A stretch of DNA of 64,000 bases, taken from positions 1 through 64,000 of the forward strand of contig NZ_JAOQJP010000004.1 in the NCBI RefSeq assembly GCF_025567305.1, written 5' to 3'. The notes beneath the pieces were generated by a model. That model was not told the DNA's origin. It saw only the letters and a list, made by a program, of their open reading frames with translations, and made no database searches. This document shows, piece after piece, positions 26,040 to 35,020 of the stretch (positions are counted from its first letter, which is position 1; the number at the start of each line of letters is the position of its first letter). The translations under genes and the position numbers were made by a program. Source of the DNA: Lentihominibacter butyricus. Lineage in GTDB: Bacteria; Bacillota; Clostridia; Peptostreptococcales; Anaerovoracaceae.

Positions 26040-27689
26040 TTACTTTATTTCAACATTTATGCCAAGAACGCTCTCCGCCTCCCTGGCCATATCCTCTACC
26101 GACATCCCGCGCACCGATACCTCAGTTCCTGCAAGCGTGATGTTCATAGTACGGCGTTTCCCCGTATGCTTCTCCATCAGCGACTCCAGCAGCTCTCTGT
26201 TCTTCTCCGCATGCCGCTTGACCGGCTCCGAATCCGCAACGACAGTGAAGTCATATTCGCCGACCGATGCAAGGTGTCCGCCGCTTCCGATTATATAGAA
26301 ACTGCCCTTTGCCGCTTCGCCATCCTCAAACACAGCCTTCCATAGCTCATCCAGATCGAATCCCTCCGCACCGTTTCCCGCCGCTTCATTTTCAGGCACT
26401 TCCCGCGCTGCCGCGTCCGGTGTTTCATCTGCATTCTTTTTTTTGTAAAGGTCTTCACCTGGTTCTGTTCTCGCATCAGGAGCACGTCCCGCTGTATCCG
26501 GTATGCCCGCTGGCGCAGCAGATGCTGCGCTGACTGCCGGCGCAGGCGCCGGCATCTGGACCTGTGGCGCCGCCGGCGCCGCAAACCCGCTTCCCGCCGC
26601 ACTTCTCAGATTAGATGACAGATTAACAACTGCCAGCTCGAGAAGTATCCTCGGCTGCGTCGACCATTTAGCCTCGCGCATAGTCTGCGAAAGCTCCAGT
26701 ATCCCGCGGTTTATATCAGCCAGCTCGATGCTGGCGCTCTGTTTCCTTATCCTGTCTATATTCTCCACAGACATGTTTATCACATCCTGCGGATCCCTGA
26801 TGAACTTCGCCATCAGCAGATTCCTGTAGTGATTCACCCAGTCACGCATGAACTGCCTGACATCCTTGCCGTCCGACAGCACATGATCCGTCAGTATCAG
26901 CGCATCTGCAGTCTTTCCTTTTCTGACAAGATCCGTGAGCTCAGTAAAAGTCTCTTCGCCCGATGCACCGAGGAACTCCAGCACATCCTTTGCTCCCACA
27001 ATACTTTCACCGCCCGCTATACACTGATCCAGTATGCTGAGGCCGTCCCTGACCGATCCGTCGGCATTTGCCGCTATGATACGCAGCGCGTCCTCTGACA
27101 CGTCTATCGACCGCTTCGCGCATATGTCAGCCATGCCCTTTATCAGCACAGATTCCGGCACTCGCCTGAAATCAAGTCTCATACACCTTGACAGTATCGT
27201 TGCCGGCAGCTTCTGCGGCTCCGTAGTCGCCAGTATGAACACCACGTATTCCGGCGGCTCCTCCAGCGTCTTGAGCAGCGCATTGAACGCCCCCGAAGAC
27301 AGCATGTGGACCTCGTCTATTATATAAACTTTTTTCCTGCCCGATGCCGGCGGATACTTTATGCTCTCCCGAAGCTCTCTGATATTGTCGACACCGTTGT
27401 TCGACGCGGCATCTATCTCTATCACATCGAGGTATGTGCCTTCCTTTATGCTGCGGCACACGCTGCACCTGCCGCATGGTCTTCCGCCCTCTTCGGCTAT
27501 GCAGTTCAGCCCCTTTGCCAGTATCCTCGCCGTAGTCGTCTTGCCGGTACCTCTCGTCCCGCAGAACAGATACGCATGGCTTGTACTGTCGGTCGCTATC
27601 TGGTTTTTAAGTATCTTTACGATATGCTCCTGCCCGAGTATCTCATCGAACACCTCCGGGCGATAAGCTCTGTACAATGCTGTATACAT
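26040..27689 (-). CDS. dnaX: DNA polymerase III subunit tau/gamma
   Basis: Clamp-loader ATPase, 549 residues. Walker A GTRGTGKT (residues 44-51), zinc cysteines (63, 72, 75, 78), Walker B IIDEVH and sensor 1 region with the SRC arginine finger are intact. The region from about 375 to 460 is Ala/Pro- then Glu/Asp-rich and is a flexible linker; the last ~90 residues form the tau-specific domain. No obvious slippery A-run for gamma production is visible in the linker apart from a short AAAAAAG-like run in the KKKN stretch (about 26432-26440), which could be checked. Downstream of the SRP RNA gene. Confidence 0.97.
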   Translation of the reverse strand: MYTALYRAYRPEVFDEILGQEHIVKILKNQIATDSTSHAYLFCGTRGTGKTTTARILAKGLNCIAEEGGRPCGRCSVCRSIKEGTYLDVIEIDAASNNGVDNIRELRESIKYPPASGRKKVYIIDEVHMLSSGAFNALLKTLEEPPEYVVFILATTEPQKLPATILSRCMRLDFRRVPESVLIKGMADICAKRSIDVSEDALRIIAANADGSVRDGLSILDQCIAGGESIVGAKDVLEFLGASGEETFTELTDLVRKGKTADALILTDHVLSDGKDVRQFMRDWVNHYRNLLMAKFIRDPQDVINMSVENIDRIRKQSASIELADINRGILELSQTMREAKWSTQPRILLELAVVNLSSNLRSAAGSGFAAPAAPQVQMPAPAPAVSAASAAPAGIPDTAGRAPDARTEPGEDLYKKKNADETPDAAAREVPENEAAGNGAEGFDLDELWKAVFEDGEAAKGSFYIIGSGGHLASVGEYDFTVVADSEPVKRHAEKNRELLESLMEKHTGKRRTMNITLAGTEVSVRGMSVEDMAREAESVLGINVEIK

Positions 27690-27750
27690 ACTGTCCCTCT
27701 CTCAAAACAACTTTGCTGACGACTGTTCAAATCATCACAAAAATAATAAA

Positions 27751-27902
27751 TTGCCCTTTGAAAGCTCCGCAGGCGTAGGAGAAGGCTTATCTGCGGCACA
27801 TAAGAGCTTCCGCTTATTGCTGCTTCCTTCCGGACCTGACAAGGTTCACGGCGTCCTATTGCGCAGGACCCAAACCATGCAAGCGGAACCATCAAAAGGC
27901 AA
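27751..27902 (-). ncRNA. ffs: Signal recognition particle RNA (small type)
   Basis: The minus strand carries the universal SRP helix 8 core: GTCAGGTCCGGAAGGAAG followed by CAGCAATAAGCGGAA, which pairs with TTCCGCTTG upstream. The ends TTGCCTTTTGA and TCAAAGGGCAA are complementary, giving a closing stem and a length near 150 bases. The Alu-domain sequence of the large Bacillus-type scRNA is absent. It scaffolds Ffh for membrane targeting. Placed upstream of dnaX, as in many Firmicutes, with a strong promoter 13 bases away. Confidence 0.93.
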
Positions 27903-27914
27903 TTTATCTGTATT

Positions 27915-27943
27915 ATTATATTATTTTTATCGATCTTCGTCAA
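27915..27943 (-). promoter_or_regulatory. ffs promoter
   Basis: TTGACG (27938-27943), 17-base spacer, TATAAT (27915-27920) on the minus strand; predicted start about 6 bases before the SRP RNA 5' end. Strong, as expected for a stable RNA. It may also feed dnaX-ybaB-recR, since a T-rich stretch after ffs is the only possible terminator in between. Confidence 0.85.
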
Positions 27944-27968
27944 GGCTTTTCGCGATCATAATCCGGCG

Positions 27969-28967
27969 CTATTTGCCGACCACCTTGTAAAGCTCGTCGG
28001 CATACGGCGGATCAACTTCGGAGATCTCACCTCCGCATGTCTTCATTATACCGAAGCTCTCGTCCTTTATCCTGCCTATGACAGTGCATCTGACTCCGGC
28101 CTTTCCCATCGCTGCGAGCATATCGTCCTTTTTGTCCTCAGGCGTCACTATGACCATGGATCCGCTGGATATCAGGCGCATAGGGTCGATATCGAAATTC
28201 CTGCAGATCTTTTCCGTCTCAGACTCCACAGGGATCTCATCCTCCCAGATCTCTGCACCTTTATGAGCGATCTGGCACATTTCCCACACAGCTCCCATGA
28301 TGCCGCCTTCCGTGACGTCATGCATGCCGTGCGTTCCTACAGTTCCTGCAGCGACGCCCTCCGGCACCACGCTTACAAGATCAAGGAATGATTTCGCACG
28401 ATCTATTTCTTCCTTTGTCAGCACATCCTCGAGCTGCTTCTCATAGTCGCACGCGATTATCCCGCTGCCTTCGAGACCGACCGACTTGCTCATCATGATG
28501 TAGTCGCCTTCGGACATGTCGTTGCCGCTCTGCGAATGGCCGGCGAGAGCTCTGCCTATCGCCGTCGACACTATGACCGGCTGCTTCACCGCCGGCGTTA
28601 TCTCCGTATGTCCTCCGATTATCTCGACTCCGAGGCTTCCGGCTGTCTCCGCAGCCTGTCCCATGATATGCTCCACATCCTGCTCCTGCGTGCCTTCCGG
28701 CAGCATCACAGCCAGCATGATACCCAGAGGCTGCACTCCGTTTGAAGCTATATCGTTGCATGTTATGTGTATCGAAAGTCTGCCGATATCGCTCACCGCC
28801 GCAGTTATCGGATCAGTCGACATGATGCATTCATAATCTCCGTAGTCCACTACCGCGCAGTCCTCACCGATACCCGGCCTCACCTTCACATCGTCGCTTC
28901 TGTATGTTATCTTGTCAAATACGAGTTTCTTCAGCAGATCACTGTCTAATTTCCCTGTTTTAAGCAT
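27969..28967 (-). CDS. AIR synthase-related protein (PurM/HypE-like fold)
   Basis: 332 residues. The PurM-type N-terminal ATP-binding domain is recognisable from GIGEDCAVVDYGD, the SIHITCNDIASNG segment and GGHTEITPAV (about residue 120), and the C-terminal domain from GMHDVTEGGIMGAVWEM (about 215-231). It resembles hydrogenase maturation protein HypE but ends ELYKVVGK and lacks the C-terminal cysteine that HypE uses to carry the cyanide ligand, so it is probably not HypE. Biological role unknown. Starts 4 bases after the ligA stop and is the last gene of the M50-pcrA-ligA unit. Confidence 0.8.
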   Translation of the reverse strand: MLKTGKLDSDLLKKLVFDKITYRSDDVKVRPGIGEDCAVVDYGDYECIMSTDPITAAVSDIGRLSIHITCNDIASNGVQPLGIMLAVMLPEGTQEQDVEHIMGQAAETAGSLGVEIIGGHTEITPAVKQPVIVSTAIGRALAGHSQSGNDMSEGDYIMMSKSVGLEGSGIIACDYEKQLEDVLTKEEIDRAKSFLDLVSVVPEGVAAGTVGTHGMHDVTEGGIMGAVWEMCQIAHKGAEIWEDEIPVESETEKICRNFDIDPMRLISSGSMVIVTPEDKKDDMLAAMGKAGVRCTVIGRIKDESFGIMKTCGGEISEVDPPYADELYKVVGK

Positions 28968-28971
28968 AGTA

Positions 28972-30924
28972 TCATTCCTCTGTCATCTTCAAAAATTCTT
29001 CTTCAGTTATGATCGGGATGCCGAGCTCTTTGGCTTTTTTGTTCTTTGACGATCCCGACGTTATATCATTGTTTATGAGATAGTCCGTTTTGCTGCTGAC
29101 CGCAGACGACGTCTTCCCTCCCGCAGCTTCCACTGCGGCCTTCACTGCATCGCGGTTTGCAAAATGCTTCACTTTCCCGGTTATCACGAAGGTGAGTCCT
29201 TTGAGCTTTTCGCTTCGTCCTTCGTCAGGCTCCCGCTCGAGCTGCAGCCTGTCCAGCAGGTCATCGATCAGTCGTTTCTTCTCTTCATCGTGGAAAAATT
29301 CAACGTACGCTTTCGCCATGACTTCGCCTATACCGTCTATGGACACGAGCTCCTCTTCGGTGAGGCTGCTGATCTTCTCCCAGTCGTCATCGCATTCACG
29401 CGCGATCATCTTCGCATTCGCGACGCCTATGTTCGGTATACCCAGGCTGAAGAGCAGACGCGCAGGCGTTGTCCGGCTCGCCTTTTCCGCTGACTTCAGC
29501 AGGTTTTCGAATGATTTCTCGCCGAAACCGTCCATCGTTATTATGCGATCTCTCCATTTTTCCATATCGAACAGATCAGCGAATTCTCTGACCATGCCTT
29601 CATCAACTAGCTTTTCAAGCGTAGCCTCCGACAATCCTTCGATGTTCATCGCATTCCTGCTCACAAAGTGTGTGAACGACTTGATCCGCTTGGCCGGACA
29701 CGCACTGTTAGGACAGTGCAGAGTCTCCACGCCGCTGTCGTCCTTTATCACAGTGCCGGTCCCGCACACAGGACATTTCTCCGGCGGCTTCAGACTGCCG
29801 CTCTTCGTCAGATTCTCTGCGATCTGCGGTATTATCATATTAGCCTTATACACCTTTATCTCGTCACCGATACCGAGCTGCAGCTCCCTGACTATACTGA
29901 GATTGTGAACAGACGCTCTGCTGACTGTAGTGCCCTCCAGCTCCACCGGATCGAACACCGCGATCGGGTTGATGAGTCCGGTACGCGATGCATTCCACAG
30001 CACCTGCCGCAGATGAGTCTCCCTCATCTCATCCTTCCACTTGAAAGCTATGGAATCGCGCGGGAACTTTGCAGTAGATCCCAGTGATCTGCCGTACTCT
30101 ATATCGTCGAATATCAGCACCAGTCCATCGGAAGGCAGCGGAAAATCCGCGATCTTTTCCTCGAATCCGTTCACCGCATCCTCTATATCTGCCGCAGTGA
30201 CTCTGACATAATCGACCGTATCGAAGCCCTGCTCGTACATCCACTGCATCTGCTGATGTCTGTATTCAAGTCCGGCGCCGCCTTCCGCCAGTGAAAACGC
30301 ATAGAACTTCACGTGGCGCTGAGCCGTTATCTCGTTGTTTAGCTGTCTTACAGATCCGCTGCAGAGATTTCTCGGATTCTTGTACTTCGCATCCGCGTCG
30401 CCTATCGTCCTGTTTATCTCTTCGAAGTCAGCATAGCTTATCACTGCCTCGCCTCTAACAGTGACTGTGCCCTTTTCAGGTATCTCCAGCGGTATGTTCT
30501 CGAACTTTCTGGCATTGCTGGTTATCACCTCGCCCGTGATGCCGTCGCCTCTCGTCACCGCTTTTTCGAGCCTGCCGTTTTCATATGTGAGCACCGTCGT
30601 GAGGCCGTCGAGCTTCCATGAAAGCAGTCCCTCATGATCGCCAAGCCATCCGCGCAGCGCGTCGATCTCCTTTGTCTTGTCCAGAGACAGCATCGGAGAC
30701 GGATGACGTTCCTTCGGCAGTCCGCTGAGCACCTCATACCCGACATTTACCGTCGGACTCGAGGAAAGCACTATCCCGGTCTCTTTTTCCAGTTTCTCGA
30801 GCTCGTCATACAGGCTGTCGTATTCCTGATTAGTGATCAGCTCCCGGTTTTCCTGATAGTAGGCTTTCGCCGCTTTATTAAGGAATGCTACTTTCTCCTC
30901 GATGAGTTTTCGCTTGTCTTCCAT
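28972..30924 (-). CDS. ligA: NAD-dependent DNA ligase
   Basis: 650 residues. N-terminal Ia domain, adenylation domain with the catalytic lysine in WKLDG (Lys104), OB fold, four-cysteine zinc finger (CPVCGTG...CPNSACPAKR, about 395-420), helix-hairpin-helix array (GIPNIGVANAK, SIDGIGEVMAK) and a C-terminal BRCT domain (about 580-650). Slightly shorter than the E. coli enzyme but with all domains. Seals Okazaki fragments and repair nicks. Downstream of pcrA by 42 bases, probably cotranscribed. Confidence 0.97.
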   Translation of the reverse strand: MEDKRKLIEEKVAFLNKAAKAYYQENRELITNQEYDSLYDELEKLEKETGIVLSSSPTVNVGYEVLSGLPKERHPSPMLSLDKTKEIDALRGWLGDHEGLLSWKLDGLTTVLTYENGRLEKAVTRGDGITGEVITSNARKFENIPLEIPEKGTVTVRGEAVISYADFEEINRTIGDADAKYKNPRNLCSGSVRQLNNEITAQRHVKFYAFSLAEGGAGLEYRHQQMQWMYEQGFDTVDYVRVTAADIEDAVNGFEEKIADFPLPSDGLVLIFDDIEYGRSLGSTAKFPRDSIAFKWKDEMRETHLRQVLWNASRTGLINPIAVFDPVELEGTTVSRASVHNLSIVRELQLGIGDEIKVYKANMIIPQIAENLTKSGSLKPPEKCPVCGTGTVIKDDSGVETLHCPNSACPAKRIKSFTHFVSRNAMNIEGLSEATLEKLVDEGMVREFADLFDMEKWRDRIITMDGFGEKSFENLLKSAEKASRTTPARLLFSLGIPNIGVANAKMIARECDDDWEKISSLTEEELVSIDGIGEVMAKAYVEFFHDEEKKRLIDDLLDRLQLEREPDEGRSEKLKGLTFVITGKVKHFANRDAVKAAVEAAGGKTSSAVSSKTDYLINNDITSGSSKNKKAKELGIPIITEEEFLKMTEE

Positions 30925-30966
30925 ATGTGATACACCTCTTCTTTTATCCTCTCACGGGACCCTGCA

Positions 30967-33165
30967 TCAGAGCTTTTTCAGCGGTGCGAATCCCACGGCG
31001 AGCTTTTTCGTTCCATCGCCGAATTTCACTGTCACGATCTTGCCGTCGCATGAAACGACCTCGCCTTTACCGAATTTAGGATGAGATACGAGCTCTCCCG
31101 CACTGAAATCGTCAGAAGCCGCACCCACGTTTTTCTTCACCTGCTGCCTTGCATATTTCAGCTGATCGAACGGCCTGAACGGCTGGCTTTCGGTTATCCC
31201 GTCAGTGAACATGCCGTCTGCGTTGTGCTTCTTTTTCTCGAATACCGCATCGCCCTCTATCAGCTTCTTGTCGAGTTCGCGAAGGAACTGAGATTCTCGC
31301 GTATAATCAGTCTTGCCGTAAAGAGTCCTGCGCTCCGCACTCGTCAGCCACAGCCGCTCCTTTGCACGCGTCATTCCCACGTAGCACAGGCGTCTTTCCT
31401 CTTCGAGTCCGTCTTCCCTGTCGAATGCGCGCCATCCCGGGAAAAGTCCGTCTTCCATGCCCGGCAGGAACACGAACGGGAATTCCAGACCCTTGGCGCT
31501 GTGCATAGTCATCATCACGACCGCATTCTCATCCGCGTCGTGATTGTCCACCTCGGCAAGAAGCGCGATCCTTTCCATGAACTCCGCCAGTGTGATATTC
31601 GGATCCTCTTTCTCATAATCGTAAATAACCGATCTGAACTCCAGCAGGTTCTCTATGCGGCTCTCCGCCTCGAGCGTGTTCTGATCCTCCAGCGCCTTGA
31701 GATAGCCGGACTTCACAAGCACTCCGTCATAAAGATCAGAGATCTTCATATCGTCTTTTTCACCGCTGTACGCATCTATCAGCTCCCTGAAAGTTTCTAT
31801 ATTTCTCGAAACTTTCGACGAAAGCGAAGATATCACTTCCATGTCGCCGAGAACGTCAAAAATACTTTCGTTCCTGACTGATGCCAGCGTCCTGAGCTTT
31901 TCCACGGTCTTGCCGCCTATGCCTCGCTTCGGCTCGTTTATCACTCTCATGAGCGCCAGATCGTCGGCATGATTCTGTATCAGCCTCAGATAGCACATTA
32001 TGTCTTTTATTTCTTTTCTGTCGTAATATCTCAGTCCGCCGAGCACTCTGTACGGTATCTCGCGCCTTGATAATGCTTCTTCGAACGTTCGTGACTGTGA
32101 ATTCGTCCTGTACAGTATCGCGAAGTCGCTGTACGGATGCGATGATGACTTCATCCTGTTGATCTCGCTCGCCACGAAATACGCCTCGTCTCTCTCGTCT
32201 TCAGCGCGAAAATACACGATCTTATGGCCCTCCTCGTTGTCGGTCCACAGCTTCTTCGCTTTTCTTCCTCTGTTGTTTTCTATCACCGAATGAGCCGCAT
32301 CGAGTATCGTCGATGTCGATCTGTAGTTCTGCTCGAGCTTCACGACTTTCGCATCTCTGAAATCCTTTTCGAACTCCAGTATGTTCCTTATATCTGCACC
32401 TCTCCACTGATATATGCACTGGTCGTCGTCGCCGACCACACATATGTTATTGTGCGCCTCTGCGAGCATCTTTATGAATGTGTACTGCAGTCTGTTCGTA
32501 TCCTGGTACTCATCGACCATTATGTATCTGAACCTGTTCTGATATTTCAGCAGCACAGCTTCGTCCTTTTCGAAAAGGCGCACTGCATTGAGAAGCAGGT
32601 CGTCGAAATCCATCGCATTGTTTTTTTTGAGCGTATTTTCGTAGCTGCCGTACACTCTCGCTGTCATCTTGTCCTTGATATCATCGCCGAAGATATTCGT
32701 GTATTCCTCGCTCGATATGCGGTTCTCCTTGCATTTGCTGATTATTCCCAGAAAATATGACGGCGTGTAGCGTTTGCCGTCTATATTGAGTTCCTTTATT
32801 ATGTTTTTAACGAGTGTCTTCTGGTCTGTCGGGTCATATACGGTAAAATCCCTGCCGTATCCCAGCACTTCGGCGTGCATCCTGAGTATCCTCAGGCATG
32901 CCGAGTGGAATGTCATGATCCAGGAGCTCAGTCCGCCTCCCAGCAGTTCCTCGACTCTCGTCTTCATCTCTTTCGCAGCCTTGTTTGTGAATGTCACCGC
33001 AAGTATATTGTACGGATCGACATGCTTCTCCAGTATCATATATGCGATCCTGTGAGTCATCGTGCTCGTCTTGCCGCTTCCGGCTCCCGCCAGAATAAGA
33101 AGCGGCCCTTCAGTATGCATAGCCGCTTCTCTCTGTTTTTTGTTGAGTTTATCCAAATAATCCAT
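30967..33165 (-). CDS. pcrA: ATP-dependent DNA helicase PcrA/UvrD
   Basis: Superfamily 1A helicase, 732 residues. Walker A AGAGSGKT (residues 26-33), DEYQDTNRLQY motif II (about 215), QNYRST motif IV and the TMHSAKGLEF motif V are all present. The C-terminal ~55 residues form the PcrA Tudor-like module (ELVSHPKFGKGEVVS), which binds RNA polymerase in other Gram-positives. Pairs with ligA downstream, as in many Firmicutes. Confidence 0.96.
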   Translation of the reverse strand: MDYLDKLNKKQREAAMHTEGPLLILAGAGSGKTSTMTHRIAYMILEKHVDPYNILAVTFTNKAAKEMKTRVEELLGGGLSSWIMTFHSACLRILRMHAEVLGYGRDFTVYDPTDQKTLVKNIIKELNIDGKRYTPSYFLGIISKCKENRISSEEYTNIFGDDIKDKMTARVYGSYENTLKKNNAMDFDDLLLNAVRLFEKDEAVLLKYQNRFRYIMVDEYQDTNRLQYTFIKMLAEAHNNICVVGDDDQCIYQWRGADIRNILEFEKDFRDAKVVKLEQNYRSTSTILDAAHSVIENNRGRKAKKLWTDNEEGHKIVYFRAEDERDEAYFVASEINRMKSSSHPYSDFAILYRTNSQSRTFEEALSRREIPYRVLGGLRYYDRKEIKDIMCYLRLIQNHADDLALMRVINEPKRGIGGKTVEKLRTLASVRNESIFDVLGDMEVISSLSSKVSRNIETFRELIDAYSGEKDDMKISDLYDGVLVKSGYLKALEDQNTLEAESRIENLLEFRSVIYDYEKEDPNITLAEFMERIALLAEVDNHDADENAVVMMTMHSAKGLEFPFVFLPGMEDGLFPGWRAFDREDGLEEERRLCYVGMTRAKERLWLTSAERRTLYGKTDYTRESQFLRELDKKLIEGDAVFEKKKHNADGMFTDGITESQPFRPFDQLKYARQQVKKNVGAASDDFSAGELVSHPKFGKGEVVSCDGKIVTVKFGDGTKKLAVGFAPLKKL

Positions 33166-33180
33166 GTCAAATATCCCTGT

Positions 33181-33894
33181 CTAAATTATAAAGCTCCACA
33201 GCAGACTGTACATGAAATTCACACACGGTGTGATGATCATGCCTGTTATTCCGAATATTATCAGTGCGATCAGTATCCAGTTCCCGTATCTGTAAATAGT
33301 CCAGTAAAGCTCCGTATGTCTGATGTTGAACAGCTCCGTGACCACTGAAAATCCGTCAAGCGGCGGGCAGGGTATCAGATTGAACACCATCAGCACGAGA
33401 TTTATCCTTATCACACATATTATGATCTGCCACAGGATGTACCCGACACTGCCCGACAGGAATCCCGGCACCGTCATGTAAAGTATCTTCGCTATCATCG
33501 AAAACACGATCGCTACGAGCAGATTCATCGTTACACCCGCCAGTGCAACGAACAGTTCGTCACGTCTCCTGTTTTTGAAATTGGCAGGATTTATCTGTAC
33601 AGGCACGCCCCATCCGAAACCTGCGAACAGCAGTGCTGCAAGCCCTACCGGATCGATATGCGCCAGAGGGTTTATCGTCACCCTTCCCTGCATCTTAGGA
33701 GTCGGATCTCCCAGCTTGTATGCCACCTTCGCATGCGCATATTCATGAAAGGAAAGTCCTACTATGATCCCGGGCAGCAGTATCAGTTCGCTCATAAGCC
33801 ACTGCAGCGGATGTGCGAACGCCCCGCTCCTTAGCGAGTTCATCAGCAGTATCGCTATCAGTATTATAAAAGAAATATCAAAGTTACGTCTCAA
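33181..33894 (-). CDS. M50-family (site-2 protease) membrane metalloprotease
   Basis: 237 residues with about six hydrophobic segments. The zinc site is HEYAH (His50, Glu51, His54) in a membrane helix, and the third ligand lies in NLIPCPPLDGF (about residues 175-185). This is the compact, PDZ-less type of intramembrane protease common in Clostridia (YwhC-like); the substrate is unknown. The start is TTG (33892-33894), chosen because GGAGG lies 7 bases upstream. It precedes pcrA by 15 bases. Confidence 0.88.
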   Translation of the reverse strand: MRRNFDISFIILIAILLMNSLRSGAFAHPLQWLMSELILLPGIIVGLSFHEYAHAKVAYKLGDPTPKMQGRVTINPLAHIDPVGLAALLFAGFGWGVPVQINPANFKNRRRDELFVALAGVTMNLLVAIVFSMIAKILYMTVPGFLSGSVGYILWQIIICVIRINLVLMVFNLIPCPPLDGFSVVTELFNIRHTELYWTIYRYGNWILIALIIFGITGMIITPCVNFMYSLLWSFII

Positions 33895-34015
33895 TCGTAT
33901 ACCTCCGATCCTGTTAATACAAAAAAATTCCGTTTTTATAGTATATCATCTATCATGAAAAATTAACAGCAAAACACCGTGAAGACTTGATGAAAGATAG
34001 CGCTTTACATATGTA

Positions 34016-34046
34016 AAAAGCGCACATTACCAAGCTGTGCGCTTTT
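34016..34046 (-). terminator. Terminator of the LuxR-type regulator gene
   Basis: 11-bp stem AAAAGCGCACA/TGTGCGCTTTT (34016-34026 and 34036-34046) followed on the minus strand by TT. The adjacent bases 33999-34020 can form an alternative hairpin (GCGCTTT...AAAGCGC). It may work in both directions. Confidence 0.75.
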
Positions 34047-34080
34047 GCATCGTTCTGAATCCATTATACAGACCGTGCCG

Positions 34081-34884
34081 CTACGATATCACCTTGTGTA
34101 TCAGCGCCACTCTGCTGTTTATGTCACATTTCCTGTAAATGTTTATCAGGTGCTTGTTGAGTGTATGATCGGCTATGCACAGTGATTCACATATCTCACT
34201 GTTAGTCATGCCTTCCTTTACCACCTTGAATACCACCTCAGTCTCCCTTTTCGTCAGGGAATACTGCTCTGCGATACCATGTATGCGATCCTCGAGCTTC
34301 GCGCCGGAATCACTGCCCGCGCCTCTCGATTTCCGGAATTCGTGATGAAGCCTCAGACTAAGATGCCTGTTGATGAGTTCCATCATGTACAGTTCCTTGT
34401 CGCTGAAATCGCCCTGCTCCGTACTTCTCCCCAGCACTATCGCACCGAGAAACTTCTTGTCGTAGGCACTTATCACCTGCATGCTGTACTTCACATCGAA
34501 CGCCGCATACGTATCGTTGAAATAGCCTGTCGTACGGATCTCATCATCGTCTATGAGATCCATTTCTCTGTATACATCTCTTTTCCCGACCAGCATTATC
34601 CATTTGCCGAAATCCTCTTCCTCGTATTCGTCTATGTAGCGGTTTATCGCGTCGATCTGCTCATGGCTTGCCCCGTTTTCCTCACCCTGCACATAAACTA
34701 CAGGATGTGCCAGCAGATGCTCTCCTGACATATCCGCAAGATGAAATACCGAAAAATTATTCGGTATCAGCTGGTATATATACGAGAGCAGCGTCTTTCT
34801 CTCGTTTAAAAAATCATCATCATTGTGGATGAAATAAACAATATCGTCGATGAATGCCCATTCTCTCTGTTCAAGTTTCTTCAT
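34081..34884 (-). CDS. LuxR-type transcriptional regulator
   Basis: 267 residues from the ATG at 34882-34884 (MKKLEQREW), which is 6 bases after GGAGG; an upstream in-frame start would add 13 residues across that site. The C-terminal ~60 residues form a GerE/LuxR helix-turn-helix (LTKRETEVVFKVVKEGMTNSEICESL, not quoted further). The N-terminal ~190 residues may be a GAF-like sensor domain; no phospho-acceptor receiver domain is seen. Its promoter is flanked by a 22-bp tandem repeat that could be its own binding site. It sits after, and may not be cotranscribed with, the trpXYZ transporter. Confidence 0.85.
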   Translation of the reverse strand: MKKLEQREWAFIDDIVYFIHNDDDFLNERKTLLSYIYQLIPNNFSVFHLADMSGEHLLAHPVVYVQGEENGASHEQIDAINRYIDEYEEEDFGKWIMLVGKRDVYREMDLIDDDEIRTTGYFNDTYAAFDVKYSMQVISAYDKKFLGAIVLGRSTEQGDFSDKELYMMELINRHLSLRLHHEFRKSRGAGSDSGAKLEDRIHGIAEQYSLTKRETEVVFKVVKEGMTNSEICESLCIADHTLNKHLINIYRKCDINSRVALIHKVIS

Positions 34885-34947
34885 AGCTGTCCTCCATACG
34901 ATCTGTTCCCCGACTGCAGTCACTCCTGTTTTTTACGCATCCTTATT

Positions 34948-34976
34948 ATTATACTTATTGACAGGGATAATGTAAA
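34948..34976 (-). promoter_or_regulatory. Promoter of the LuxR-type regulator
   Basis: TTTACA (34971-34976), 17-base spacer, TATAAT (34948-34953) on the minus strand, about 65 bases before the start codon. The -35 box directly adjoins a tandem repeat (34978-35020). Confidence 0.65.
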
Positions 34977-34977
34977 T

Positions 34978-35020
34978 ACAGTATCAGACAACTTTTACAA
35001 CAGTATCGGACGACCTTTAC
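34978..35020 (-). repeat. 22-bp-period tandem repeat next to the LuxR-gene promoter
   Basis: Two 21-base copies (34978-34998 and 35000-35020) with a 22-base period and four differences; on the minus strand each reads GTAAArGTyGTCyGATACTGT (r = A or G, y = C or T). They lie immediately upstream of the -35 box, the position of an activator or autoregulator site, and the distal copy overlaps the last bases of trpZ. Two helical turns apart, so both would face the same side of the DNA. Confidence 0.7.

Noticed and set aside
27969..28967. HypE hydrogenase maturation protein
   Set aside because: Lacks the C-terminal cysteine required for HypE's thiocyanate step and has no hyp gene neighbours.
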